Shown one piece after another: positions 21,936-30,800 of a stretch of DNA of 64,000 nucleotides. Under the pieces are notes generated by a model. The model did not search any database and was not told where the DNA came from. It saw nothing but the letters and a program-made list of their open reading frames with translations. This DNA is from Corynebacterium sp. NML98-0116 (GTDB lineage: Bacteria > Actinomycetota > Actinomycetes > Mycobacteriales > Mycobacteriaceae). Where the stretch lies: assembly GCF_001767255.1 (NCBI RefSeq), contig NZ_CP017639.1, positions 1,634,875 through 1,698,874 of the forward strand. Direction: 5' to 3'. The position numbers and the translations under genes were made by a program. Positions within the stretch are counted from its first letter, which is position 1. Every line of letters begins with the position of its first letter.

Positions 21936-23138
21936 ATGCGCCTAGAAGAAAAGTTCACGCCGTTCCTACAAAGCCTGGAAGCTCACCGCGGTGAGCTAGA
22001 GAATTTGTACAAGTGGTTCCACCAGAACCCCGAACTATCCATGCAGGAGTTTGCTACCTCCGCTCGCATTCAGGAGGAGCTGGAGGCGCTCGGCGTCGAG
22101 GTGGTGCCCGTCGGCACAACGGGGCTCGTGGGCGTCGTGCGAAACGGCGACGGCCCAACTGTCGGTTTCCGCGCCGACTTTGACGCCCTCCCAATCAAGG
22201 AAGAAACGGGGCTTGAGTACTCGGCTTCGCCGGAGCTGGGCATCATGCACGCCTGCGGCCACGACATGCACACGACCGCACTGTTGGGTGCGGTTCGCTT
22301 GCTGCAGGAAAATACCGACGCGTGGAACGGCACCTTCCTTGCCATCTTCCAGCCTGGCGAGGAGACTGGCGCCGGCGCCCAGGACATGGCCGACGCGGGG
22401 CTAGCCACGAAGGTACCTACCCCCGAGGTAGTGCTTGGCCAGCACGTGGGACCGATGCTGCCGAACTACGGCCTCGGCGCACTACCAGGGCCGGTGTTCG
22501 CTGCGTCCGAACAGACGAAGGTCACCATTTTCGGGCAGGGTGCCCACGGCTCGCAACCGCACAACGGCATCGACCCGGTGGTGATCGCGGCCAGCATTAT
22601 CACTCGGCTGCAAACGATCGTTGCACGCGAAGTGGACCCGCAGGACATGGCCGTAGTCACGGTTGGCGCGGTCCACGCAGGCAACTCCGCGAACACGATC
22701 GCCGCGACGGCCGAGATTTCCGTATCCACGCGCGCGTTTACCTCCGAGCTTTCGGAGAAGCTCAATGCCTCCATCAAGCGGATCGTTCGTGCAGAGTGCG
22801 AGGCCGCTGGCACGCCAAAGCCGCCCGCGTTCGAGCGCATCGGTGGTGCACCGGAGTTCCACAACGACGAGGCGACGGCCGACACTGTCATGACCGCGTT
22901 CCGGAAGAACTTCGACGAGGTGGGCGACTTCGGCAGGCTTTCCGGCTCCGAGGACTTCCCCACGATTGGCAATGCGTTCGGCGCCCCGTACTTCTACTGG
23001 TTCTTGGGCAGTGTCAAAGATATCGACGGCGCCCCTTCGAACCACTCGCCGTACTTCGCCCCTGACCTGCAGCCGGTGCTTGACCGCAGTATCCAGGCCA
23101 TCTTGGTCTCTACCTCTCCGTGGTTGATGCGAGGGTAG
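21936..23138 (+). CDS. M20-family amidohydrolase
   Basis: 400 residues from 21936; a GTG nine codons earlier is an alternative. Metal ligands of the M20D group are present: HACGHDMHT, the PGEETGAGAQ catalytic Glu pair, GQHV and the late HSPYFAPD. The middle part (VTIFGQGAHGSQPHNGIDPV) is the dimerisation lid domain. Relatives hydrolyse N-acyl or N-carbamoyl amino acids (hippurate hydrolase, IAA-amino acid hydrolase). The exact substrate is unknown. Confidence 0.9.
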   Translation: MRLEEKFTPFLQSLEAHRGELENLYKWFHQNPELSMQEFATSARIQEELEALGVEVVPVGTTGLVGVVRNGDGPTVGFRADFDALPIKEETGLEYSASPELGIMHACGHDMHTTALLGAVRLLQENTDAWNGTFLAIFQPGEETGAGAQDMADAGLATKVPTPEVVLGQHVGPMLPNYGLGALPGPVFAASEQTKVTIFGQGAHGSQPHNGIDPVVIAASIITRLQTIVAREVDPQDMAVVTVGAVHAGNSANTIAATAEISVSTRAFTSELSEKLNASIKRIVRAECEAAGTPKPPAFERIGGAPEFHNDEATADTVMTAFRKNFDEVGDFGRLSGSEDFPTIGNAFGAPYFYWFLGSVKDIDGAPSNHSPYFAPDLQPVLDRSIQAILVSTSPWLMRG

Positions 23139-23160
23139 GCCTGCCGTACGCTTTCGTTGC

Positions 23161-24366
23161 ATGCGTACCGTAGAGCAACAGCAACGTACACGGCTCGTCG
23201 TCCCGGATATCGCACGGGGTTTGGCGCTGCTCGGCATCGCCGTAGCCAACGCGATTTCGTACTGGCTCACTCCTTTAAGCACAACCGTGACAGGCGAGCA
23301 ACCAGGCACGGCGGCTGACCAAGCCGCGACGGTCTTCGCGGCGATGTTCGTGCACGTCCGTGGCCTGCCGATGTTCTCAACGCTCCTCGGCTTCGGCTTC
23401 GGTCTGGTCGCGGCGAGTCTGGCACGCAAAGGGTACCCGGCAGGTGCTGCCCGGCGCGTGCTGGCGAAGCGCTACGGGATGCTCGCGCTCTTTGGCCTGG
23501 CACACATGTGGCTGCTGTTTAGCGGCGACATCATGTTGACCTACGGGCTTATTGGTGTGCTGATGGCGCTGTTCCTGCGGGTGCGCTCGGGGGTGCTCTA
23601 CGTCATTGCTGGCATCATTCTGGGGCTGTCGTGCATTGTGTACGCGCTGGTTGCGGTGTTTTTCTATGGAACACCCCTAGACCTTGCTACGCCGGCGCCG
23701 GATGCTAGCTCCTTTGCCACGTACTTTGCTGGGAACCAAGAGTTCGCGATCTACATGTTTTTCTCGCAGCCCCTCGTGGTGATCCAGCTGGGCGCGCTTT
23801 CCCTGATTGGTTTTGCGTGGGCGCGTGACGGCGTGCTCACTGACGTGAATGAGCACGCGCGGACGCTGTGGATTTGGGTAGCGGTGGCCGTCGCTGTCAT
23901 TGTTGCGATCGGCATCCCACTTGGGCTTGCACAGCTGGGTATCCTGCCTGCGTCGACAGCGGCATTTTGGTCAATTTTGAACCAGAGCTTCGGGATGCTC
24001 ACCGGACCGGGCATCTTGGCTGCGTTCGCGCTGGCAACGCAGCACTGGAACCAGCAGCCACCGCGCTGGACGATGCCGTTGATCGCCCTGGGCAAGCGCT
24101 CCATGTCCGGCTACCTTCTGCAGACGTTCGTGTTGCTTCCGACCGCAGTGCTGATCGGCTACTCGTGGCTGCCGGGCCTCGGGGAGCTCCGTCCGATATT
24201 GCTCGGGACCGCGGTGTGGCTGCTGTCGGTGGCGCTCGCCGCCCTGCTTGAGCGCATGGGCAAGCAGGGCCCGTTCGAGTCGCTGCACCGCCGCCTCTCG
24301 TACGGCCCGACGCGCCGCATCGAACCATACTCAGATCCTGCGAGCGGAAAGGCCCTCCCGCAATGA
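23161..24366 (+). CDS. DUF418 family membrane protein
   Basis: 401 residues, about ten membrane spans. It opens with the family signature RLVVPDIARGLALLGIAVAN and has the C-terminal DUF418 segment GKRSMSGYLLQTFVLLP followed by a GPFESLHRRLSYG end. Its relatives (YeiB-like) are membrane proteins of unknown or transport-like role. TACGCT 8 nt before the ATG could serve as -10 of a leaderless message. The stop overlaps the next start as ATGA. Confidence 0.88.
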   Translation: MRTVEQQQRTRLVVPDIARGLALLGIAVANAISYWLTPLSTTVTGEQPGTAADQAATVFAAMFVHVRGLPMFSTLLGFGFGLVAASLARKGYPAGAARRVLAKRYGMLALFGLAHMWLLFSGDIMLTYGLIGVLMALFLRVRSGVLYVIAGIILGLSCIVYALVAVFFYGTPLDLATPAPDASSFATYFAGNQEFAIYMFFSQPLVVIQLGALSLIGFAWARDGVLTDVNEHARTLWIWVAVAVAVIVAIGIPLGLAQLGILPASTAAFWSILNQSFGMLTGPGILAAFALATQHWNQQPPRWTMPLIALGKRSMSGYLLQTFVLLPTAVLIGYSWLPGLGELRPILLGTAVWLLSVALAALLERMGKQGPFESLHRRLSYGPTRRIEPYSDPASGKALPQ

Positions 24367-24809
24367 GCACGCACCGAATCCAAGTAGCACCGCTTTCGGA
24401 GCTCACCTCGCTCGAGGCGTTCGAACTATTCAAGCTCCGCGTCGACGTCTTCGTCGCCGAGCAGCACTGCCCTTATCGGGAACTCGACGAGCAGGACGCG
24501 CACCCTGACACGCTGCACCTGCTCGCGTGGAACGGTGCGGTGTTGGAGGGCTGCGCCCGCGTCTTTCCCACCGCAACGGGTTCCCAGTTTGGCCGTTTCG
24601 TCGTCGCCCCGGCCGCTCGCGGCACAGGCCTGGGCGCGCAGATCGCGCGAACGGGCATCCAGCTCACCGAGCGCTGGCCGGGCGACCTGATCGTCGAGGC
24701 ACAGTCTGGCCTGGTCCCCTACTACGAGCAGTTCGGCCTTGTCGCCGAGGGCGAGGAGTTCCTTGACACTGGAGTTCCGCATCGTGTGATGCGTCTTCGT
24801 CGCTCATAA
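24363..24809 (+). CDS. ElaA-like GNAT acetyltransferase
   Basis: 148 residues. FELFKLRVDVFVAEQHCPYRELDEQDAHPDTLHL is the ElaA-type opening, and GRFVVAPAARGTGLGAQI is the acetyl-CoA loop. The last helix reads VEAQSGLVPYYEQFGLV, ending the GNAT fold. Coupled to the DUF418 gene through an ATGA overlap. The acceptor is unknown. Confidence 0.88.
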   Translation: MSTHRIQVAPLSELTSLEAFELFKLRVDVFVAEQHCPYRELDEQDAHPDTLHLLAWNGAVLEGCARVFPTATGSQFGRFVVAPAARGTGLGAQIARTGIQLTERWPGDLIVEAQSGLVPYYEQFGLVAEGEEFLDTGVPHRVMRLRRS

Positions 24810-24885
24810 ATATTTTTCTAGCTTTTCCTAAGGTTTCGCGCTAGTCTCATTCTGTCAGATCATTGATTATTTGAAAGGAAGCTCC

Positions 24886-25887
24886 ATGCGCGCGATCTCT
24901 GCAGCTCTTGGTTCTGTTCTCGTCGCAGGGCTGGCTCTGACCGGCTGCTGCTCCACGGATGAGCAAACCCCACAGGCACAGTCCGACTCCGCCATCACCA
25001 TAGATAACTGTGGCACCGAGGTCACCGTTCAGGGACCGGTCCAGCGTGCGACCACGCTCGAGCAGGGCGCAACGGACACCCTGCTTCTGCTTGGCGCTAA
25101 GGACCAGATCGCTGGCTACGGTCACCAGAAGGACCTGCCACCAGCAGGCTTCTCCCTCGACGGCCTGAAGGAAATCAGCCCGTCGGTCCCGAACTCTGAG
25201 CAGCTGCGTGACGCTGACACGGACTTCATCTTCTCCCCGTTCGAGCTGAACTGGCGCGCTGACGCCGCAGGTACCCGCGAGGAGTGGGCTCGCCTGGGCG
25301 TCGCTACCTTCAACCCGAACAGTGAGTGCCCGTCCTACGGCGACAACAAGGGCAAGGATTCCTTCCAGCTGATCGCGAAGGACCTCGAGGACCTGGGCAA
25401 GCTCTTCGGCCGCGAAGAAGAGGCGAAGAAGCTCATCGAGAAGCAGAACTCCGAGCTGGAGAACGCGAAGCAGGCGCCTGAGGGCACCACGTTCATGCTG
25501 CTCTACTCCTCTGTTGGCGGTTCCCCGTACGTCGCCGGCGGCCCGTCGATCGTGACCACCATGGGCGAGCGCACCGGCATGACGAACGTATTCGCCAACC
25601 TGAATGAGGAGTGGCCACAGGTGTCGTGGGAGGCCGTCGCTGAGGCTGACCCGGACGTGATCATCCTGGCGGACCTGCCTGGCCGCGGCGAGCCTGGCGA
25701 TAAGTGGGAGGAGAAGGTCGCTGACCTCGAAGCCACCCCTGGCACCAAGGAGATGAAGGCAGTCAAGAACAACATGTACATTGTGGTTCCTGGCGTCGCT
25801 ACCTCGGCTTCCGCTCGTTCCTACGAAGTTGTGCAGAACATCTCGAAGGCGATTGACGACGGCCTCTTCGACGGAGCAACCAAGTAA
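24886..25887 (+). CDS. ABC importer substrate-binding lipoprotein (FecB/BtuF type)
   Basis: 333 residues from the ATG at 24886, with AAAGGAAG as ribosome site. Signal peptide with lipobox LTGC, so Cys is lipidated; the following residues CCSTDEQ place a second Cys beside it. DNCGTEVTVQGPVQRATTLEQGATDTLLLLGA is the start of the helical-backbone binding fold. First gene of an operon with a FecCD permease, an ATPase and an ArsR-type regulator. Ligand not known: iron chelate, cobalamin, heme or a nickel/zinc complex are all compatible. The neighbouring urease makes nickel worth testing. Confidence 0.88.
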   Translation: MRAISAALGSVLVAGLALTGCCSTDEQTPQAQSDSAITIDNCGTEVTVQGPVQRATTLEQGATDTLLLLGAKDQIAGYGHQKDLPPAGFSLDGLKEISPSVPNSEQLRDADTDFIFSPFELNWRADAAGTREEWARLGVATFNPNSECPSYGDNKGKDSFQLIAKDLEDLGKLFGREEEAKKLIEKQNSELENAKQAPEGTTFMLLYSSVGGSPYVAGGPSIVTTMGERTGMTNVFANLNEEWPQVSWEAVAEADPDVIILADLPGRGEPGDKWEEKVADLEATPGTKEMKAVKNNMYIVVPGVATSASARSYEVVQNISKAIDDGLFDGATK

Positions 25888-25889
25888 CT

Positions 25890-26873
25890 GTGAAGAGGAC
25901 TGTCACTGTTTCAGCCATCGCGTTAGTACTGCTGGTACTCGCGATGGTTTGTTCTATTCCGATTGGCTCAAGCTCTCTGAGCTTTGCTGAGCTGCGTGGC
26001 ATTTTCGATCCGGCGTTGCCCGCCCCTTCCCCACTGCGCATGTCCATCCTGACGGAACTTCGTATCCCGCGCATCCTGATGGCTGCGATGGTGGGCGGCA
26101 TCCTCGCGGTCTCCGGTGTGGCGATGCAGGCCATCACGCATAATGACCTCGCCGAGCCGTACCTGCTGGGTATTTCCTCGGGCGCGTCAACAGGTGCCGT
26201 GGTGGCGATCCTGTTCTCCACCTGGCAGTACGGCATCATCGCCGGTGCCGCGGTAGGTGCGCTCGTGTCCTTCGGCATGTTGATGCTGCTGCTGCGCAAT
26301 AGCGCCGCCGACGCCGCACGTGTGGTGCTGACCGGTGTGCTGATTGGGTTCCTCTTCCAGTCGCTGACTTCGCTGATCGTCACTGCGTCCGGGAACGCCG
26401 AGTCGACTCGTGGCATCATGTTCTGGCTGCTCGGCGTGCTCAGCGCCGCCCGCTGGTACACCGTGATCGCGGTGTTCATCGTCGGCACGATCGGCACGGT
26501 GGCGCTGTGGATGATGTCGCGTTACCTGGACGCGCTTTCCCTCGGTGACGCGACGGCGTCCACGATGGGTATCCCGGTTGTGGCGCTGCGCTACGCGGTG
26601 CTGGTCGCGGTGTCGCTGATGACAGCGGCTACGGTTGCATCCGTCGGCGCAATTGGATTTGTGGGCCTGATTGTTCCGCACGCGGTGCGCATGATTTCGG
26701 GCCCGCGGCACGCGAGCCTGATCCCGATTTCCGCGGTGGTCGGCGCGATTACGCTTGTGGTGGCCGACGCCATCGCCCGCGCCCTGTTCGCCCCGCAGGA
26801 ACTGCCTGTCGGCGTGATCACCGCGCTCATCGGCGTCCCTGCGTTCTTCTTGATCCTGCGGAGGAAGCACTGA
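25890..26873 (+). CDS. ABC importer permease (FecCD family)
   Basis: 327 residues from a GTG 2 nt after the binding-protein stop. About ten membrane spans, beginning at residues 5-25. It has the family patterns LRIPRILMAAMVGGILAVSGVAMQAITHNDLAEPYLLGISSG and GAIGFVGLIVPHAVRMISGPRH, the latter forming the coupling region to the ATPase. Only one permease gene is present, so the pore is probably a homodimer, unlike the two-permease cassette at 8375-10364. It overlaps the ATPase start by one base. Confidence 0.9.
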   Translation: MKRTVTVSAIALVLLVLAMVCSIPIGSSSLSFAELRGIFDPALPAPSPLRMSILTELRIPRILMAAMVGGILAVSGVAMQAITHNDLAEPYLLGISSGASTGAVVAILFSTWQYGIIAGAAVGALVSFGMLMLLLRNSAADAARVVLTGVLIGFLFQSLTSLIVTASGNAESTRGIMFWLLGVLSAARWYTVIAVFIVGTIGTVALWMMSRYLDALSLGDATASTMGIPVVALRYAVLVAVSLMTAATVASVGAIGFVGLIVPHAVRMISGPRHASLIPISAVVGAITLVVADAIARALFAPQELPVGVITALIGVPAFFLILRRKH

Positions 26874-27643
26874 TGTTAGAAGTCAAGAACCTCGAAACGG
26901 GCTTCCCCGGCACGACCATCCTGAGCGGCATCTCGTTTGAGCTCGACGCCCCGTCGGTCATTGGGCTCGTGGGCCCGAACGGCTGCGGCAAGTCGACGTT
27001 GCTCAAATCCATCGCCGGGGTGCACCCATTCACTGGCGATGTGCTCTTCGACGGCAAACCGCTCCGCGACTACCCTCGCACCGAGCGCGTCCACGTACTG
27101 TCCTACGTTGCGCAGCACTCTGGCGACAAGATCCCGCTGACCGTGCGCGAGGTGATCCAGCTGGGCCGCAGCGCCGGCCGCGGACCGTTCGCGCAAGCCC
27201 AGCCGGAGGACGAGGAGATTATCCTTCACGCCCTGCGTCACGCGGACCTCGAGGGCATCGTGGACCAGAAGATGTCGGAGCTCTCCGGCGGCCAGATCCA
27301 ACGCGCCATGGTTGCGCGCGCGATGGCGCAGCGTTCAAAGGTGATGCTGCTGGACGAGCCGACAAACCACCTCGACCTGCATCACCAGTACAAGCTGATG
27401 AACATGCTTCGCCACCTGTCCCGTGAGCACAACACGGTGATCGTGCTGGCGATTCATGACCTGGCGCTCGCCGCTCGCTACTGTGACCGCCTCCTACTGC
27501 TGCACGATAAGCAGCTCAAGGGCAACGGTGCGCCAGACGATGTGCTTACTCCGGCGGTCCTTGAGAATGTTTTCGGAGTGAGCGGTAACCTAGACCGAGA
27601 TAGCCAGGACATCCCGGTGCTGCATATTTCCCATCCGGTGTAG
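26873..27643 (+). CDS. ABC importer ATP-binding protein
   Basis: 256 residues. Walker A GPNGCGKST at 34-42, signature LSGGQIQRAMVARAMAQ near 138, Walker B VMLLDEPTNHLDLHHQ, switch His in AIHDLALAARYC. It energises the homodimeric permease encoded just before. Its stop is followed 31 nt later by the ArsR-type regulator gene. Confidence 0.92.
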   Translation: MLEVKNLETGFPGTTILSGISFELDAPSVIGLVGPNGCGKSTLLKSIAGVHPFTGDVLFDGKPLRDYPRTERVHVLSYVAQHSGDKIPLTVREVIQLGRSAGRGPFAQAQPEDEEIILHALRHADLEGIVDQKMSELSGGQIQRAMVARAMAQRSKVMLLDEPTNHLDLHHQYKLMNMLRHLSREHNTVIVLAIHDLALAARYCDRLLLLHDKQLKGNGAPDDVLTPAVLENVFGVSGNLDRDSQDIPVLHISHPV

Positions 27644-27674
27644 TGAATTTTAGGATTCCAGAAAGGTTTCAGTA

Positions 27675-28004
27675 GTGGCCCAGTCAGTAGATTTCCCCCA
27701 TTGGACCGGGATTTTCAAGATCCTTGGGGACCAGACCCGGTTGACGCTGCTTGCTGCGATTCACCACGCCGGCCAGCACAAGCTGACCGTGACCGAGCTC
27801 GCGGAGGTCACCGAGCTTCGTATCGCAACCGCGTCCGCCGCGCTGCGCGCGATGGAGAACAACGGCACTGTGTCCTCGAAACGAGACGGCCGCAGCATCT
27901 ATTACGCCATCGCGGACAATGACATCCACGAGCTGTTGCACTGGATAGGTGCGGGCCATGCCCACGAACATGGACATGGCCCGGATTCGGCCGATAGCAA
28001 GTAA
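27675..28004 (+). CDS. ArsR/SmtB-family metalloregulator with His-rich tail
   Basis: 109 residues from a GTG preceded by GAAAGG. The winged helix spans about 10-85: DQTRLTLLAAIHHAG, the recognition helix ELRIATASAALRAMENNG and the wing VSSKRDGRSIYYAI. The last helix and tail read DIHELLHWIGAGHAHEHGHG. Asp-x-His followed by His at +10, +12, +14 and +16 resembles, without matching exactly, the alpha-5 metal site of CzrA/NmtR sensors (Zn, Ni, Co). It is the last gene of the importer operon and probably controls it. Metal identity is inference. Its stop abuts the ureD stop on the other strand. Confidence 0.82.
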   Translation: MAQSVDFPHWTGIFKILGDQTRLTLLAAIHHAGQHKLTVTELAEVTELRIATASAALRAMENNGTVSSKRDGRSIYYAIADNDIHELLHWIGAGHAHEHGHGPDSADSK

Positions 28005-28883
28005 CTAGTACTGGCGCAGGTCGATCGGCGCCTGGCCGCGCGTCTCGGCGCGAACGACGTTCGCCGCAGCCTTGATGATGCGCATCAGGTCCTCCGTCCA
28101 GTCAGCAACACCGCGAAGCACAAAGCCAGGAACTTCGGTCTCTGTGACCGAAGCGCTCGCAGTGCCCTTGCCCTCCAGGGAGTTGCGCACTGCATCCCGG
28201 ACCTTCTCCAGCAGCTCCGGCGTCATGTTCGGGTCGATGCAGATCGCCGTTGCGAAGTGGGTGTGCTGCCCCAGGAAGGACTCCTTCACGTCGTTGAAGA
28301 GTTCCTTCGTCGGCTCGATGCGCACGTTGTCCACGACGGCCAGCTTGCCGTCGACACGAACGACGTTACGCAGGTGCGCCTGCTCGTACAGGAACTGGCG
28401 ACCATCCGGCGACCAGCCCGGCGTGACGATGTCCGACATGAACAGCTGCGACTCCGCGTCCATGTTGACGGTAATTTGCTGGCGGAAGTCCGCCTCCCGG
28501 TACAGGATCAGCTGATCCGGGATGTACTCCATCACGGCGTTGCCGTGCAGGGTGAACTCCACGTTCTGTACAACGTAGTCGTCCGGGGTGCGGTACACCT
28601 TCGCCGCGGACTGGTCAGTCAAAAGCACGGACGCGTCCGGCTCTACTTCGACTTCCATCCGGTACACGTCCCCACCAACGTATCCCCCACCGGGGTTCGC
28701 GATGGTGTAGTAGACCTGCCCGGAATCATCCAGGTAGTGCGGGCGGATGATCTTGAACGCACCCTCGTGGTACTGCCGTTTCGCTACGGACTTAGTACCG
28801 CCAATGCCGATACCAAGCTCCAGTACACCAGTTTCCTCATGCGGCGGTTCGTGAGTGAAGACCGCGCTTGACTCGCCCCACAT
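28005..28883 (-). CDS. ureD: Urease accessory protein UreD
   Basis: 292 residues from the ATG at 28883, 4 nt after the ureG stop; the longer frame overlaps ureG. The UreD/UreH fold is recognisable in YTIANPGGGYVGGDVYRMEVEVEPDASVLLTDQSAAKVYRT and DQLILYREADFRQQ. UreD forms the scaffold on which UreF and UreG load nickel into urease. It is the last gene of the cluster, as in C. glutamicum. It ends tail to tail with the ArsR-type gene with no spacer or terminator between them. Confidence 0.93.
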   Translation of the reverse strand: MWGESSAVFTHEPPHEETGVLELGIGIGGTKSVAKRQYHEGAFKIIRPHYLDDSGQVYYTIANPGGGYVGGDVYRMEVEVEPDASVLLTDQSAAKVYRTPDDYVVQNVEFTLHGNAVMEYIPDQLILYREADFRQQITVNMDAESQLFMSDIVTPGWSPDGRQFLYEQAHLRNVVRVDGKLAVVDNVRIEPTKELFNDVKESFLGQHTHFATAICIDPNMTPELLEKVRDAVRNSLEGKGTASASVTETEVPGFVLRGVADWTEDLMRIIKAAANVVRAETRGQAPIDLRQY

Positions 28884-28887
28884 CAAG

Positions 28888-29508
28888 CTACGCCTTGGTG
28901 TCGAGATCTTGCATAAGCACATCTCGACGAATCCACTCGATGACCTGGTCAAGGCCCTCGTCGGTCTTGAGGTTGGTCAGCACGAACGGCTTGTCACCGC
29001 GGAACTTCTTCGAGTCGTCGGCCATGACCTGCAGGTCCGCGCCAACGTACGGAGCGAGGTCCGTCTTGTTAATCACGAACAGGTCGGACTTGATCATGCC
29101 CTGGCCTGCCTTGCGCGGAATCTTCTCGCCCTGCGCAACGTCGATGATGTAAATCGAGAAGTCGACGAGCTCCGGGGAGAATGTCGCGGACAGGTTGTCG
29201 CCGCCGGACTCCATGAACACCAGCTCCAGGTCCGGGTGGCGGTTCAGAAGCTCCTCGTAGGCGGCCTCGTTCATCGAGGTGTCTTCGCGAATAGCGGTGT
29301 GCGGGCAGCCACCGGTCTCAACACCAATGATGCGGTCCTCCGGCAGCACGCCGTCGCGAGCCAGGATGCGGGCATCCTCGGTGGTGTAAATGTCGTTGGT
29401 AATCGCGGCCATGGAGATCTCTCCCTCCAGGGCGCGCGTAATACGCTCAATGAGCTGCGTCTTGCCGGAGCCGACAGGGCCACCGACGCCAATCTTGATT
29501 ACTGACAT
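28888..29508 (-). CDS. ureG: Urease accessory GTPase UreG
   Basis: 206 residues from the ATG at 29508, matching the family's usual 205. P-loop [13 protein letters not shown] at 6-18, the metal-binding invariant [13 protein letters not shown] motif (Cys-Pro-His), and the G4 motif [14 protein letters not shown]. UreG carries nickel and uses GTP hydrolysis to deliver it to apo-urease. It lies 22 nt after ureF. Confidence 0.96.
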   Translation of the reverse strand: MSVIKIGVGGPVGSGKTQLIERITRALEGEISMAAITNDIYTTEDARILARDGVLPEDRIIGVETGGCPHTAIREDTSMNEAAYEELLNRHPDLELVFMESGGDNLSATFSPELVDFSIYIIDVAQGEKIPRKAGQGMIKSDLFVINKTDLAPYVGADLQVMADDSKKFRGDKPFVLTNLKTDEGLDQVIEWIRRDVLMQDLDTKA

Positions 29509-29530
29509 ACTTCTATCTTCCTTCCAAGTT

Positions 29531-30247
29531 TTAAGACATAAACATTCGCGAGTGCAGGAACTCGTGTTCCATCTGCGCAATTTCCATATCCGGCGCCGCC
29601 ACACCCAAGTCGTGGATCGTGTGCTCCATGGTCACCGCGGCGTAACGCGACACCCAGTCATACACGCCAACCAGCAGACGCTGGCCCGCGTCCTGGCCGA
29701 GCGGGATCGCGCGGATCGCGTTCTGCACCATCGAAGTCGCAAGCTGCATGAGGTACGCCTCGACAGCGGTGTACTCCTCCACGCCAGCCGCGCCGAGCAC
29801 CAGCCCGAACGCAATGCCGGGGTTGCCCTTGTACTCACGGACCGCAAGCCCGCGGTCGTACTCGGTGACGAGCGCATCGTTGGCGTCGACAATCTTGGCA
29901 ACCTTCGACATGCGCCGACCCATCGACTGCATCGCGGCGCGCAGCTCCTTCGGCGTCTGCGTCGCATGCACCAGGGCATCGAGCTCAGCGAGCTTTTCGA
30001 CGCGCTCCGCCTCCGACAGGCCAGACTGCTGCAGCTCGATGGCGAACCTGGCCGCCAGGGCGTCATTAAACGTGGCCTGGTACAGGTAGCCGCGCAGCCA
30101 CGTCGCGAACGTGTCGGCGTCGCGGATGACGTCACGCTGCAGGTACGTTTCCATGCCCGCGGAGTGCGCAAAGCCACCAGTTGGCAGGGCGGAGTCGGTG
30201 AGGTGCCAGACGACGAGCTGGCTGCGATTAGTGGGTGTGCTCTGCAT
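29531..30247 (-). CDS. ureF: Urease accessory protein UreF
   Basis: 238 residues. The opening [31 protein letters not shown] is the conserved UreF start, and the remainder is all helical with the C-terminal [28 protein letters not shown] segment. UreF gates the transfer of nickel from UreG. Its ATG lies inside the end of ureE (20-nt overlap), implying coupled translation. Confidence 0.93.
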   Translation of the reverse strand: MQSTPTNRSQLVVWHLTDSALPTGGFAHSAGMETYLQRDVIRDADTFATWLRGYLYQATFNDALAARFAIELQQSGLSEAERVEKLAELDALVHATQTPKELRAAMQSMGRRMSKVAKIVDANDALVTEYDRGLAVREYKGNPGIAFGLVLGAAGVEEYTAVEAYLMQLATSMVQNAIRAIPLGQDAGQRLLVGVYDWVSRYAAVTMEHTIHDLGVAAPDMEIAQMEHEFLHSRMFMS

Positions 30248-30701
30248 GACGGAACGCCTTTGGCATCACGTATTCACCGCGGTGGTAGGACACACCGGTG
30301 TGCTGGATATGGTGCTCGACGGTGTGGTCGTACCGCACAACCATAACGTCCTTGTCGAATGCATTCTCGCCTGCGGCGAAGAACTGTGCCTGGAGGTGGC
30401 GGTTACCGAGCGCGTGCGCAACCTCGAGCGCCTCGCGGATCGTTGCAGGTTCGATCACCAGGACATCGGAAGCCGCGATTTTCGCGACGATCAGCTTGTC
30501 CCCCTCGCGGGCAAGAATGTCACCGTCGACGAACTCGCGGAAGTCGTTGTCGAGACGGATGCCGAGCTCGGTGCCTTGCTCGGTGGTCAGGCGCTGAATG
30601 CGCTTGACGCGGGATTCGTTGTCGAACACGACGTAGTCGCAGTTCGACGCATCAATACCCTCGGTTGTATTCACGTTGCCGAGAATCTCAGTAACGATCA
30701 T
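30228..30701 (-). CDS. ureE: Urease nickel metallochaperone UreE
   Basis: 157 residues from the ATG at 30701. N-terminal peptide-binding domain (MIVTEILGNVNTTEG) and the C-terminal metal domain around GNRHLQAQFFAAGENAFDKDVMVVRYDHTVEHHIQHTG, with a His-bearing tail FRHAEHTH. UreE stores nickel and hands it to UreG. A strong terminator lies between this gene and ureC upstream, so accessory genes may be expressed at a lower level than ureABC. Confidence 0.93.
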   Translation of the reverse strand: MIVTEILGNVNTTEGIDASNCDYVVFDNESRVKRIQRLTTEQGTELGIRLDNDFREFVDGDILAREGDKLIVAKIAASDVLVIEPATIREALEVAHALGNRHLQAQFFAAGENAFDKDVMVVRYDHTVEHHIQHTGVSYHRGEYVMPKAFRHAEHTH

Positions 30702-30747
30702 TTTACGATAAGTACCTTTCAATAGTTTTTGTCGCAGAAAGAGAAAA

Positions 30748-30783
30748 AGCGAGCGTAGGCAGCGTCTGCTGCCCCCGCTCGCT
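30748..30783 (-). terminator. Internal terminator between ureC and ureE
   Basis: On the minus strand AGCGAGCG and GGCAGC pair with GCTGCC and CGCTCGCT (with two small internal mismatches) around a short loop, followed by TTTTTCTCTTTCT. It lies 18 nt after the ureC stop and 47 nt before the ureE start. Confidence 0.75.
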
Positions 30784-30800
30784 TCTGCTACACGTCCACC

